Assembly: GCF_002727185.1 (NCBI RefSeq)
Contig: NZ_NIZW01000007.1
Location: 248,001 to 312,000 of the forward strand
Reading direction: 5' to 3'
DNA: 64,000 bases
From: Rhodopirellula bahusiensis
GTDB lineage: Bacteria; Planctomycetota; Planctomycetia; Pirellulales; Pirellulaceae
Shown here: positions 53,940 through 62,355 of the stretch, piece after piece
Position numbering within the stretch: the first letter of the stretch is position 1
Layout of the letters: each line of letters opens with the position of its first letter
Translations under genes and position numbers: made by a program
The notes under the pieces: generated by a model
Seen by the model: only the letters and a program-made list of their open reading frames with translations
The model's database searches: none
What the model was told of the DNA's origin: nothing

Positions 53940-54899
53940 TCAGCTCTCTTCCAAGAAGACGCCGAGCCGGCGGAATTTTTCGTAGCGTTGCTCGAGCATC
54001 TGATCGACCGGCATTTCTTCCAATTCAGACAACTGACGCGACAAATAAGTCTTCATCCGAGTCGCCATTTGATGGTGGTCACGATGAGCGCCACCGAGCG
54101 GTTCTTCGAGCACATCATCAACGACGCCGAGACGCAACAAATGGTCGCTCGTGAACCGAAGCGCGGCGGCCGCTTTGGGCGCGTGTTCGTGACTCTTCCA
54201 CAAAATTCCGGCACAGCCTTCCGGGCTGATGACGCTGTAGTAAGCGTGCTGCAAAACCGCGACTCGATCGCCAACGCCGATCCCGAGAGCACCACCGGAT
54301 CCACCTTCGCCGATCACAACGCAGATGACCGGCGTTTTCAGATCACTCATCATGAACATGCTTTCGGCGATCACTTGAGCCTGGCCGCGCTCCTCGGCAC
54401 CGATCCCCGGATAGGCTCCGGGCGTGTCAATGAAACAAATGACCGGCAAGCGATATTTCTCGGCCATTTTCATTTTCACCATGGCCTTGCGATAACCTTC
54501 CGGATGAGCGCAACCAAAGTGACAAGCCGCACGTTCCTTGTAGGTCCTACCTTTTTGGTGACCGATCACCATCACCTTGAATCGATCCAATTTCGCGAAA
54601 CCGGACAGCATCGCGCGGTCATCGCCAAAGTGCTTGTCACCGTGCAATTCGACAAACTCGTCAAACGCTAAGTTGAGGTAATCGCGCGTGTAAGGCCGGT
54701 TCTTATGACGAGCCACTTGGACCGTTTGCCACGGATCCAATGATGAGTAAGTCTCTTTCAATTTGGCAACGCGTGCCAAACGCAACGATCGAATCGCTGT
54801 GTCAATTTCTTCGCTGCGATCGGTGTTCCGTTCCAAAGAAGCAATTTGCCCCTCCAGATCAGCGATCTCGTTTTCGAATTCCAATCCAGGTCCGGCCAT
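53940..54899 (-). CDS. accA: Acetyl-CoA carboxylase carboxyltransferase subunit alpha
   Basis: Transfers carboxyl from biotin carboxyl carrier protein to acetyl-CoA in fatty acid synthesis. The 319-aa protein shows LEFENEIADLEGQIASLE near the start, ARHKNRPYTRDYLNLAF, FVELHGDKHFGDDRAMLSGF, GHQKGRTYKERAACHFG, CFIDTPGAYPGIGAEERGQA, VVIGEGGSGGALGIGVGDRV and YYSVISPEGCAGILWKS, all of the AccA family. It lacks the Cys4 zinc finger, which is in AccD. ATG 54899 is 3 bp from the stop of the Ser/Thr kinase gene, so the two are translationally coupled. accD is not in the window. Confidence 0.94.
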   Translation of the reverse strand: MAGPGLEFENEIADLEGQIASLERNTDRSEEIDTAIRSLRLARVAKLKETYSSLDPWQTVQVARHKNRPYTRDYLNLAFDEFVELHGDKHFGDDRAMLSGFAKLDRFKVMVIGHQKGRTYKERAACHFGCAHPEGYRKAMVKMKMAEKYRLPVICFIDTPGAYPGIGAEERGQAQVIAESMFMMSDLKTPVICVVIGEGGSGGALGIGVGDRVAVLQHAYYSVISPEGCAGILWKSHEHAPKAAAALRFTSDHLLRLGVVDDVLEEPLGGAHRDHHQMATRMKTYLSRQLSELEEMPVDQMLEQRYEKFRRLGVFLEES

Positions 54900-54902
54900 T
54901 GC

Positions 54903-55847
54903 TCAAGCTTCCTCTTCTTCGTCGTTGGTTTGTTCGGGACGTTTGATCATGTCTTCGGGAGACTTCATCGAACCGTCATCGTCAAAGACGCTGACTTCAG
55001 GACGACGTGGTCGCTTCCGCCAAACTTCGATGTTGCGAAAGACCTTCAAGAATTCCCACACCGAGTCCGGTCGCGCGTCGGGCGACTTCGCCATCATGCT
55101 TTTCACCAAGTCAGCGAAATCCTTCGTCACGTTGTCGTTGTGGACGATCGGACTTGGGATCGAAGCGGACAGGTGCTTCGAGAGCAAATCGTTGGGAGTC
55201 TGCCCGGTGTACGGTGGCTTGCCCGTGCAGGCTTCGAACAGGACACAACCGAACGAATAGATATCGCTGCGTTCGTCGCAAAGCTTCCCGCGAATTTGTT
55301 CGGGAGCCATGTAACTGCGTGTGCCCTGGATGTTCTTGGCTTTGTAGAACATCTTGCTCAAACCGGTCCGCTTCGGTTCGGTGATTGTGAAGTCAATCAG
55401 CTTGGTCTCGCCGTCATGGGCGACCAGATAGTTGTCTGGCTTGATATCGCGATGGATCCAATTCTTCGTGTGCATGTAGTAAAGACCCTCAGCGGCCTGC
55501 TCGATAATTTTGTCGAGCATGTACGCGAGCGACTCAGGCCCCTTCCGAAGCGCCTGCTTCATGTTCATTTCACTGAACAATTCCAGCACTAGAAATGGCC
55601 GGCCGTTTTCGACGCGGTGGTCGATCATCTTGATGATCCGCGGACTGTTCAGCGCCTTGCCGACGTTGTACTCGTGCTTGAGCGATGCCAGTTCGCCTTT
55701 GTCATTCGACATCGACTGACGCAAAATCTTGAGCGCGTAACGTTTCTGGTCCCCTTCATCAATCGCTTCCCAAACTTCAGCGGTTGATCCGATGCGGATC
55801 AATCGAGCGAGTCGGTAGGGGCCTAGAAAGTCGCGTGATTTAGACAT
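54903..55847 (-). CDS. Ser/Thr protein kinase coupled to accA
   Basis: A 314-aa soluble kinase. The ATP loop reads RIGSTAEVWEAIDEGD with the Lys in RYALKILRQ, the catalytic loop is HRDIKPDNYLV, and the activation segment ends YMAPEQIRGKL with SDIYSFGCVLFEACTGKPPY. The metal-binding DFG is DFT (KLIDFTITEP); the Asp is kept, the Gly is not. There is no TM segment or sensor domain; the C-terminus is an acidic tail ending NDEEEEA. ATG 55847 starts just before the kinase fold. It ends 3 bp before the accA start. Planctomycete kinase of unknown target; the coupling suggests a link to fatty acid synthesis. Confidence 0.88.
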   Translation of the reverse strand: MSKSRDFLGPYRLARLIRIGSTAEVWEAIDEGDQKRYALKILRQSMSNDKGELASLKHEYNVGKALNSPRIIKMIDHRVENGRPFLVLELFSEMNMKQALRKGPESLAYMLDKIIEQAAEGLYYMHTKNWIHRDIKPDNYLVAHDGETKLIDFTITEPKRTGLSKMFYKAKNIQGTRSYMAPEQIRGKLCDERSDIYSFGCVLFEACTGKPPYTGQTPNDLLSKHLSASIPSPIVHNDNVTKDFADLVKSMMAKSPDARPDSVWEFLKVFRNIEVWRKRPRRPEVSVFDDDGSMKSPEDMIKRPEQTNDEEEEA

Positions 55848-56024
55848 CGAGCGGCTGGGGCTTTGTCGGAAACGGGACCATCGAGTTGAACGATCAAAAC
55901 GATTTTGTGGCCTCGCATGATAGTCCAACCTCCCCCACAGCCGAAAGACGTGTGCCCGGCGGCGAAAATCGCTTGGCGGGCGACGGGATACCGCCGCAGA
56001 AAAGGGCACTTCGGTACCCAACCA

Positions 56025-56037
56025 CCCTGCCCTCCCC
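56025..56037 (-). repeat. Overlapping KOPS-type octamers, minus orientation
   Basis: GGGCAGGG (56025-56032) and the variant GGGGAGGG (56030-56037) read on the minus strand, in the gap between the glycosyltransferase and kinase genes. Confidence 0.65.
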
Positions 56038-56103
56038 TTGGTTCACGGACGCAGAGCTCACGCGACGATTGTCGAGAGGTGGAGCGCCGTGACGGAGGGC
56101 CGC

Positions 56104-57348
56104 TCAGTTGGCCGCGATCAGTTCCGAATACAATTCGCGAATTCGGCGAGTCATCGTCTCGTGCCGGAACAGATCCGTGAACCGGGTTTGGCCTTCACGC
56201 CCCATCCGCTGACGAAGTTCGGCGTCGCCAACCAAACGAATCATCCGGTCTGCCAGTTGGTCGAGCTCCCCTGCCCCGACCAAGTATCCGGTCTGGTCAT
56301 CGATCACAACTTCGCGAGCGCCATCGATGTCGTAGCTGATCGCTGGTCGACCCGCGATCAAAGCTTGCGGCAACGCCCGAGCCAAACCTTCTCGGTAGGA
56401 AGCGTGAACCAGAACGTCCATCGCACCAATCATGGCGGGCACCTCCGACGGTGGCACCAACCCGGTAAAAATGAAGTTCTCCTGCAAACCCAGCGATTCA
56501 ATCTGCTGTTCGAGTTCCGCACGAAGGATCCCATCCCCCACAAGCAAGAACCGCACGTTCGGGTATCGGTCCGCAACACGCTTCGCAGCGGGGATCAAAT
56601 CCACGTGACCCTTCAAGTGAAACAGTCGAGCAATCTTGCCCACCACAACATGCTCGTCCCGCAGACCGTACTTTTGCCGAACCGCTTCGCGGTGATCCGC
56701 CGCATGAACAAACGGGTCGACGTTCATCCCGCTGTGAATCGTCACGAACTTTTCGCGAGGTGCGACGCCCGCATCCACCATCAGATCCGTCATCGCATCG
56801 GCGACCGAGATCAATTTGTGACAACGGGACGCGGCCCAACGCTCACACCGTACGAAGAAGTCATGAGCCAGCTTGGATTGGTACTCATGAAAGGGAGCGC
56901 CATGAACCGTGTGGACGACAACGGGACGTTTGCCAGTGGAGGTTCGCTTCAGCCCCCATCCGACGTGTCGGCCAAGCAAACCACCTTTGGCGCTGTGCGT
57001 GTGGACGACATCAGGATCAAAGCCCAACAACGTCCGTCGTAAATCGCGAGCGGCTTTCCAGTCGTTCACCGGATGAATCGCACGACGAAGGGAGTCGATC
57101 AGCTCGATTGGCAAACCGTCCAGTTCGAACCGCCCTGCCCTGCCCTGAGTCTCAACCGCAGAATGGTCGCCACTGCGTGCATCAGACGGGACACGTTTGG
57201 AAAGCAAGTCTCCTTCCGGTCCAACAGCGGGCCCGGTAACGAGCAAGACCTCGTCCCCATGAAGATGAACGAGGTCCTGGCAATTGTGCAGCGTGTTTTC
57301 TTGCGCGCCGCCAATGATCATTCGGGTGATCACATGGGCGATACGCAT
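56104..57348 (-). CDS. Glycosyltransferase family 4 protein
   Basis: A GT-B fold glycosyltransferase of 414 aa. N-terminal domain: RIAHVITRMIIGGAQENTL (GGAQ loop) and FDPDVVHTHSAKGGLLGRHV (HTHSAKGG motif). C-terminal donor-binding domain: VGKIARLFHLKGHVDLIPA, RFLLVGDG, FIFTGLVPPSEVPAMIGAMD and the E-x7-E motif in SYREGLARALPQALIAGRP. Donor and acceptor are unknown; probably cell-surface polysaccharide or glycolipid. The loop TQGRAGRFEL near residue 67 is encoded by a KOPS-type motif. It lies between the kinase-accA pair and the sigma factor, all on the minus strand. Confidence 0.9.
   Translation of the reverse strand: MRIAHVITRMIIGGAQENTLHNCQDLVHLHGDEVLLVTGPAVGPEGDLLSKRVPSDARSGDHSAVETQGRAGRFELDGLPIELIDSLRRAIHPVNDWKAARDLRRTLLGFDPDVVHTHSAKGGLLGRHVGWGLKRTSTGKRPVVVHTVHGAPFHEYQSKLAHDFFVRCERWAASRCHKLISVADAMTDLMVDAGVAPREKFVTIHSGMNVDPFVHAADHREAVRQKYGLRDEHVVVGKIARLFHLKGHVDLIPAAKRVADRYPNVRFLLVGDGILRAELEQQIESLGLQENFIFTGLVPPSEVPAMIGAMDVLVHASYREGLARALPQALIAGRPAISYDIDGAREVVIDDQTGYLVGAGELDQLADRMIRLVGDAELRQRMGREGQTRFTDLFRHETMTRRIRELYSELIAAN
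56269..56276 (-). repeat. KOPS-type octamer GGGCAGGG, minus orientation
   Basis: Sense within the glycosyltransferase gene (codons for VGAGEL). Confidence 0.6.
57133..57145 (-). repeat. Double KOPS-type motif, minus orientation, inside a coding region
   Basis: GGGCAGGGCAGGG on the minus strand, sense; codes for QGRAG in a loop of the glycosyltransferase. Confidence 0.7.
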
Positions 57349-57356
57349 GAAAGGTC

Positions 57357-58154
57357 TTAAGCCCCGAACTCAAGGCGACGAACGCCGAGTTGCTGTTGCA
57401 AACGATTGACGATGGCGGTGTGCATTTGGCTGACGCGAGATTCGGACAGGTCCAAAGTGGCCCCGATCTCTTTCATCGTCAGTTCTTCGTAGTAGTACAG
57501 AATGATGATCAGACGCTCGTTGCGGTTCAACCCTTTGGTGACCAAACGCATCAAATCGTTTTTCTGGACACGACGAGTGGGGTCTTCGCCCTTCTTGTCT
57601 TCCAAGATGTCAATCTCACGAACATCTTTGTAGCTGTCCGTTTCGTACCACTTCTTGTTCAGCGAGACGACGCCGACGGCGTTGGCTTCGCTTTGCATCT
57701 TTTCCACTTCTTTGATGTCGATCTCCATGTGAGCCGACAACTCTTGGACGGTTGGTGCACGACCAAAGCGAGCTTCCAAGGTTTTGGTCGCGGTGGCCAG
57801 TTTGCTGGCTTTACTGCGAACCAAACGTGGAACCCAGTCCATCTTGCGAAGTTCGTCGAGCATTGCTCCCCGGATCCGAGGCACGCAAAACGTTTCGAAC
57901 TTCACGCCGCGTTCGGTGTCATAGGCGTCGATGGCGTCCATCAGGCCGAACATACCGGCACTGATCAAGTCATCCAGTTCCACGCCATCGGGAAGTCGTT
58001 GCCAGATGCGTTCGCCGTTGTAGCGAACCAATTGCATGTAGCGTTCCACCAACTGGTTCCGCAGCGGCTCGTAGTCAGGAGCATCCTTGGTGGTGGATTT
58101 AAAAGAAGTCCATACCTTCAAGATTGGGTCGTCAGCAGTTGCGGTAGCCGGCAT
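57357..58154 (-). CDS. fliA: RNA polymerase sigma factor, FliA/WhiG type
   Basis: Flagellar/sporulation-type sigma-28. The 265-aa protein has region 2 (YEPLRNQLVERYMQLV, LDDLISAGMFGLMDAIDAYD, VKFETFCVPRIRGAMLDELR, then DWVPRLVRSK), region 3 (TVQELSAHMEIDIKEVEKMQ) and region 4 (GLNRNERLIIILYYYEELTM, then EIGATLDLSESRVSQMHTAI). The DELRxxDWVPR motif is diagnostic for FliA/WhiG. GGAGGA lies 5 bases before ATG 58154, the clearest ribosome binding site in the window; an in-frame ATG seven codons upstream is therefore rejected. It directs late flagellar genes in other bacteria and lies downstream of flhF and flhA here. Confidence 0.93.
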   Translation of the reverse strand: MPATATADDPILKVWTSFKSTTKDAPDYEPLRNQLVERYMQLVRYNGERIWQRLPDGVELDDLISAGMFGLMDAIDAYDTERGVKFETFCVPRIRGAMLDELRKMDWVPRLVRSKASKLATATKTLEARFGRAPTVQELSAHMEIDIKEVEKMQSEANAVGVVSLNKKWYETDSYKDVREIDILEDKKGEDPTRRVQKNDLMRLVTKGLNRNERLIIILYYYEELTMKEIGATLDLSESRVSQMHTAIVNRLQQQLGVRRLEFGA

Positions 58155-58296
58155 AGAATCCTCCGTGATGATCACTGATTGCTCGTTTCATATCCGCAAC
58201 GGAAATCCGCTGCGTGTCCGTCACTAGCAATGAAATAAGTCTTGGTGTGTTTGAACGTGCGAGTCAATCAGCATCCGTGCCGTCAACAGTCCGCCG

Positions 58297-58566
58297 TCAT
58301 TTGGTTTGGTTTTCGGTTTCTTCCGCTGTCGTTTCGGCGACACCTTCCTGAAACCACTTCACTCGTTTGCGATACAAGTCTTCCACTCCGTCTCGGATCA
58401 ACTGATCCGCAATGGTACCCGCCAAACCTCCGATGCCCATGAAAACGATCAGAGTTCCGATCGCTTCGGAAGCAACGTCTCCGGCCATCTCTCCATGCCA
58501 GATTCCGCGAAGGACAACCAGTCCCATTGCGAAAGATCCAAGCGATAGAGCCAATGATCGGGTCAT
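58297..58566 (-). CDS. Small two-TM membrane protein in flagellar cluster
   Basis: An 89-aa protein with two predicted helices: SLALSLGSFAMGLVVLRGIW (residues 4-23) and AIGTLIVFMGIGGLAGTIAD (35-54), then a short charged tail (DLYRKRVKWFQEG, AEETENQTK). No family recognised. It lies between flhF and fliA, the place where flhG/fleN stands in many flagellar clusters, but has no ATPase motifs and cannot be FlhG. It may be a lineage-specific flagellar or envelope protein. Confidence 0.6.
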   Translation of the reverse strand: MTRSLALSLGSFAMGLVVLRGIWHGEMAGDVASEAIGTLIVFMGIGGLAGTIADQLIRDGVEDLYRKRVKWFQEGVAETTAEETENQTK

Positions 58567-58744
58567 GTCACCGTCCAGACAGTGAAGGCAGGCCAGAAAA
58601 TAAAAACGGGCCGAATTCTTCTATCCCAAACTCGTTAAACGGACACTTCAAAAAAAGTCTCAAGTGACTTTCGTCGATCACGTGCCGTCGCAGTTCAGAG
58701 TATCGGTCGACTTCCCGTTGATACTTCAGTCAAAATCTTTGAAA

Positions 58745-60091
58745 TTAGGCGGCCTCGCCATAGTGCAAAGATTCGTACCCGTCCATTGTTTCAATCCCCA
58801 TCTCCCCCAATCCAGCCGTGGGCATGTGTGGCAACAATTGTGCCACCAAGCCTGCAGCGTCAGCCACGGCGATGTCATCGGGGACTTGTTGACCATTGGT
58901 CAAGTAACTCAGCGGAGGCGCGACGATGCGATCACGCCCCGTCAAAGCGGCCAACACGGCCGCCATGCAAGGTGTCTCGTCGAGCTTGGTCAATGTGACC
59001 GCATTGGCTCGCACCGGGGCGAAGCCTTCCAGCGTCGTCCGGATGTTTTCACCCGAACTGGTCGCACTGAGAACCAAGTGTGTTTCATCAGGATGCGCCG
59101 CCCGTAAAAACTCAGAGAGTTGTTCAATGCGGGCGTCACTTCGTGGGCTGCGGCCGGCGGTATCGATCAGTACAAGATCCACATCACCGAGCGCACTGAG
59201 CGCCGTTTCCATCTGTTCCGGTTTCTCAACGACCTGCATCGGCAGGTCCATGATCTCAGCGTAGGCCTTCAGTTGCTGCACCGCAGCGATTCGGTAGGTG
59301 TCAATTGTCAGCAATCCAACCCGCCGGCGAGCTTCAATGCGGAAGCCTGCCGCTAGCTTCGCGACCGTCGTTGTTTTGCCCACTCCAGTCGGTCCGACTA
59401 ACGCGACCACGTGACGATCACCCGGTTGAGTTCGAATGGGTCCGCATAGGTTCAATTCGCGAGCCACGGCACGTTGCAAGTGCTCCATCCAACGCCGATC
59501 GGTCTGTGCCGCAGGATCGGAATTCGCGATTCCTGCAGCGAAACTGGACGCCGAAGCCATCCATCTGCGTGCGGTGGCTTCTTCCACACCAGCCTGAACC
59601 AGACGCAATGACAAGGAATCGGCTGGACTCAGTTCATCGGACGAATAACCCGAGCCATAGAAACCGCCCTGCCCTGCCCCGGTCCCAGACTGAAGTTGGT
59701 GAGCGGCATCATAATTTTGATAATTTGCTTCAGCAGAATTCTGCCCTGCGGAAACGGACATCGAACCAGCAGCATTGCTCGGCGTGCCGGTCGGTGACGT
59801 CCCGTAGCCGGAAGACGCCGCAACGGAATTCACCGAACGAACATCAGCGGGCGGCAACGGTTCGTCCCCGTAGTTTGCCGGGATGCGACCGCCAGCGGCA
59901 TCACGAGAGGATCCATCCACGGAACCACCATGCAAACCTGCGGTGACTTCCACATGAGTTCGGCCAAGCCAACCCATCCAACCATTGCGGACCTGCCGCG
60001 TATGCAGCACGGAAGCTTCCGGGCCCATTTGGTTTCGGATGTCGGCAAGCGCCGCTTGCAGATTCGCTGCTCGAAAAGTTCGGATATGCAT
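58745..60091 (-). CDS. flhF: Flagellar biosynthesis GTPase FlhF
   Basis: SRP-type GTPase that sets flagellar number and place. The 448-aa protein has an N-terminal B domain (HIRTFRAANLQAALADIRNQ), a long low-complexity Ser/Gly/Asn-rich linker (about 75-165), and the NG domain: VALVGPTGVGKTTTVAKLAA (G1), LLTIDTYRIAAVQQLKAYA, DVDLVLIDTAGRSPRSDARI (G3) and TLKLDETPCMAAVL-type segment VTLTKLDETPCMA (G4). The ATG at 60091 overlaps the flhA stop by one base (TGATG), so translation is coupled to flhA. A KOPS-type motif encodes GAGQGG in the linker. Confidence 0.93.
   Translation of the reverse strand: MHIRTFRAANLQAALADIRNQMGPEASVLHTRQVRNGWMGWLGRTHVEVTAGLHGGSVDGSSRDAAGGRIPANYGDEPLPPADVRSVNSVAASSGYGTSPTGTPSNAAGSMSVSAGQNSAEANYQNYDAAHQLQSGTGAGQGGFYGSGYSSDELSPADSLSLRLVQAGVEEATARRWMASASSFAAGIANSDPAAQTDRRWMEHLQRAVARELNLCGPIRTQPGDRHVVALVGPTGVGKTTTVAKLAAGFRIEARRRVGLLTIDTYRIAAVQQLKAYAEIMDLPMQVVEKPEQMETALSALGDVDLVLIDTAGRSPRSDARIEQLSEFLRAAHPDETHLVLSATSSGENIRTTLEGFAPVRANAVTLTKLDETPCMAAVLAALTGRDRIVAPPLSYLTNGQQVPDDIAVADAAGLVAQLLPHMPTAGLGEMGIETMDGYESLHYGEAA
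59667..59679 (-). repeat. Double KOPS-type motif, minus orientation, inside a coding region
   Basis: GGGCAGGGCAGGG on the minus strand, sense; codes for GAGQGG in the disordered linker of FlhF. Confidence 0.7.
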
Positions 60092-62154
60092 CAATCACTC
60101 ACCACGCCGTGTGACTGGATTTTTGTGTCCTGTGTGATTTCGTTGTACGACAGCACACGAACGCGGGGCATGGATCCGGCAATGATCTGGCGAAGTCCTG
60201 GACGAATCCGAGGGCTGACCAAAAGGACCGGGGTATGTCCCAACGTGACTAGTTTCTTAACGGCTTGGGAGATTTTGTCGCAAGTCGAGTCCACCGCTTG
60301 GGGACTCATCCGGACAAAAAGTCCTCGCTCGGTATGTTCGATTCCTGCCGCAATGCGGTCTTCCATCGCTGGGTCGAGCGCCACCACATGGAGCTGGCCC
60401 AATTCGTCGCGATATCGCGTGCTGATTGTGCGAGCCAAACGATGACGCACATATTCACTCAGCCAAATCGGATCTTTGGTTCGTCCGGCGTGGTCACCCA
60501 GCGTTTCCAGGATGATCGCCAATTGTCGAATGGGCACGTCTTCGCGAAGCAACGTCTGCAGAACTTGCTGAACATCACTGATTTTCAGCATGCCTGGAAT
60601 GAGTTCCTCCACGACCGCGGGGGCAGCCTCTTTCAATTCGTCGACCAAGTGTTTGGTTGCATCACGGGTCAGCAATTCGTCCGCGTGCCGACGAGCCAAC
60701 TCTTGCAAGTGAGTTGCCAACACCGCAGCAGGCTCGACGGTCGTGTAACCATAAATCGCGGCTTGTTCGCGGCGGATCGGATCGATCCAAACCGCGGGTT
60801 CACCAAAGGTCGGATCTTTGGTCGGTTCCCCATCGATCACTCCCGTCGTGTGCCCACTGTCGATCGCCAGCAAGCGATCCGGCAGCACACGTTGTTTGGT
60901 CAACGGGTTTCCAGCGATTCGAATTTCGTATTCGTAGTCGTGCAAATTCATGTCGTCGCGAATTCGAACTTTGGGAAGCACGACCCCAATGTCGCCCGCG
61001 ATGGAATGCCGGACACCAGTGATCCGCTGCATCAGATCGCCACCTCGGTTGGGATCCGCCAACGACAGCAACCCCAAGCCGATCGCCAATTCCATCGGGT
61101 CCACATTCAAGTAGTCTTCGACCCGTTTCTCGGGTGGCGCCGACGCGGCAGCTTGCTCGGCTTCTTCGGCGTCCAACTCGTCTCGTTCGTCTTGTTTGTT
61201 TTGTCGGTTCATGACCACGGCCAAACCGATGCAACTTGCTCCCAAGGTCGCCATGGGAAGTGCTGGCAAACTGGTAAGGATCAACAACGACAGGAACCCA
61301 CCGGCAACAGCGAGCGCCTTTGGATTGCTGAATAGCTGCTGCAAGAACTGCTCGGGCAAACTGGCTTTGCGAGCACTTCGCGTGACCAACAAACCCGCCG
61401 CCAATGAGATCAACAGCGCGGGGACCTGGCTGACCAAACCGTCACCGATGGTCAGTTTCGTGAACAGTTCCGCAGCCTCGGACACTGTCATGCCATAACG
61501 CATCACGCCGATGTAGAGCCCGCCAGCCACGTTGACCAACGTGATCACGATGCCCGCGATGGCATCCCCACGGACAAACTTACTGGCACCATCCATTGCC
61601 CCGTAGAAGTCAGCTTGGTTCGCGATTTCTTCGCGGCGACGTTGAGCTTCTTTTTCGTCGATCAAACCCGCGTTCATGTCCGCATCGATCGCCATCTGGC
61701 GACCCGGCATCCCATCCAACGCGAATCGGGCGGCGACTTCACTGATCCGAGTCGCACCCTTGGTGATCACGATGAACTGAATCAACACGATGATCACAAA
61801 GATAATGATTCCGATTTCGATCCGGTCGCCGGCGACAAACTCGCCAAAGCCTTGGATCACTCCGCCGGCAGCGCCCCCACTGCCGGATTCGGTGCTGGTC
61901 AGAATCAGCCGCGTCGTGGCGACGTTGAGCACCAATCGAGCGAGCGTTGTGGCCAGCAACAACGACGGGAAAATACTGAATTCGAGCGGTGTCGAGACGT
62001 AAACCGTCGTTAGCAACACGATCACACCTACGGTGATGTTGGTTGCCAGCAACAAGTCCATCAGGAACGGCGGCAGCGGCACGAGAATCACCACCAAACA
62101 CATGATGATGCCAATCGGCAACACCAAATCTCGGTAGCGCATCAATAACTGCAT
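60091..62154 (-). CDS. flhA: Flagellar type III export gate protein FlhA
   Basis: Core membrane protein of the flagellar export gate. The 687-aa protein has about eight TM segments in the first 330 residues (LPIGIIMCLVVILVPLPPFL, NITVGVIVLLTTVYVSTPLE, FSIFPSLLLATTLARLVLNV), the FHIPEP-region RFALDGMPGRQMAIDADMNA, GAMDGASKFVRGDAIAGIVI, and MRYGMTVSEAAELFTKLTIG, then the cytoplasmic domain (PRRE-like region GYTTVEPAAVLATHLQELAR, GLFVRMSPQAVDSTCDK, LLVSPRIRPGLRQIIAGSM). Length is typical. flhB and other export genes are not in the window. It is followed by flhF with a one-base overlap. Confidence 0.95.
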   Translation of the reverse strand: MQLLMRYRDLVLPIGIIMCLVVILVPLPPFLMDLLLATNITVGVIVLLTTVYVSTPLEFSIFPSLLLATTLARLVLNVATTRLILTSTESGSGGAAGGVIQGFGEFVAGDRIEIGIIIFVIIVLIQFIVITKGATRISEVAARFALDGMPGRQMAIDADMNAGLIDEKEAQRRREEIANQADFYGAMDGASKFVRGDAIAGIVITLVNVAGGLYIGVMRYGMTVSEAAELFTKLTIGDGLVSQVPALLISLAAGLLVTRSARKASLPEQFLQQLFSNPKALAVAGGFLSLLILTSLPALPMATLGASCIGLAVVMNRQNKQDERDELDAEEAEQAAASAPPEKRVEDYLNVDPMELAIGLGLLSLADPNRGGDLMQRITGVRHSIAGDIGVVLPKVRIRDDMNLHDYEYEIRIAGNPLTKQRVLPDRLLAIDSGHTTGVIDGEPTKDPTFGEPAVWIDPIRREQAAIYGYTTVEPAAVLATHLQELARRHADELLTRDATKHLVDELKEAAPAVVEELIPGMLKISDVQQVLQTLLREDVPIRQLAIILETLGDHAGRTKDPIWLSEYVRHRLARTISTRYRDELGQLHVVALDPAMEDRIAAGIEHTERGLFVRMSPQAVDSTCDKISQAVKKLVTLGHTPVLLVSPRIRPGLRQIIAGSMPRVRVLSYNEITQDTKIQSHGVVSD

Positions 62155-62355
62155 CGCCGGTCGTTCCTTCGGGCTTGAGCGAACTCATGTCATGGCAACA
62201 CCTTCCCGGTGTTACCCAAGCCCGACGGTATCAAAACTTTTTTTTCGTCGAAAGTGAAGAATCCGACTCAAGTTAGGACGCTGGCAAACCGACGGATTTC
62301 GACAGAATCTCTCGCAGCTCGTGTTTCACGACGCGGCAGCCAACCCCGGTTCGGC

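Noticed and set aside
58567-58744. Remnant of flhG between flhF and the small membrane gene
   Set aside because: No P-loop or other ParA-type motif found in any frame of this short gap.
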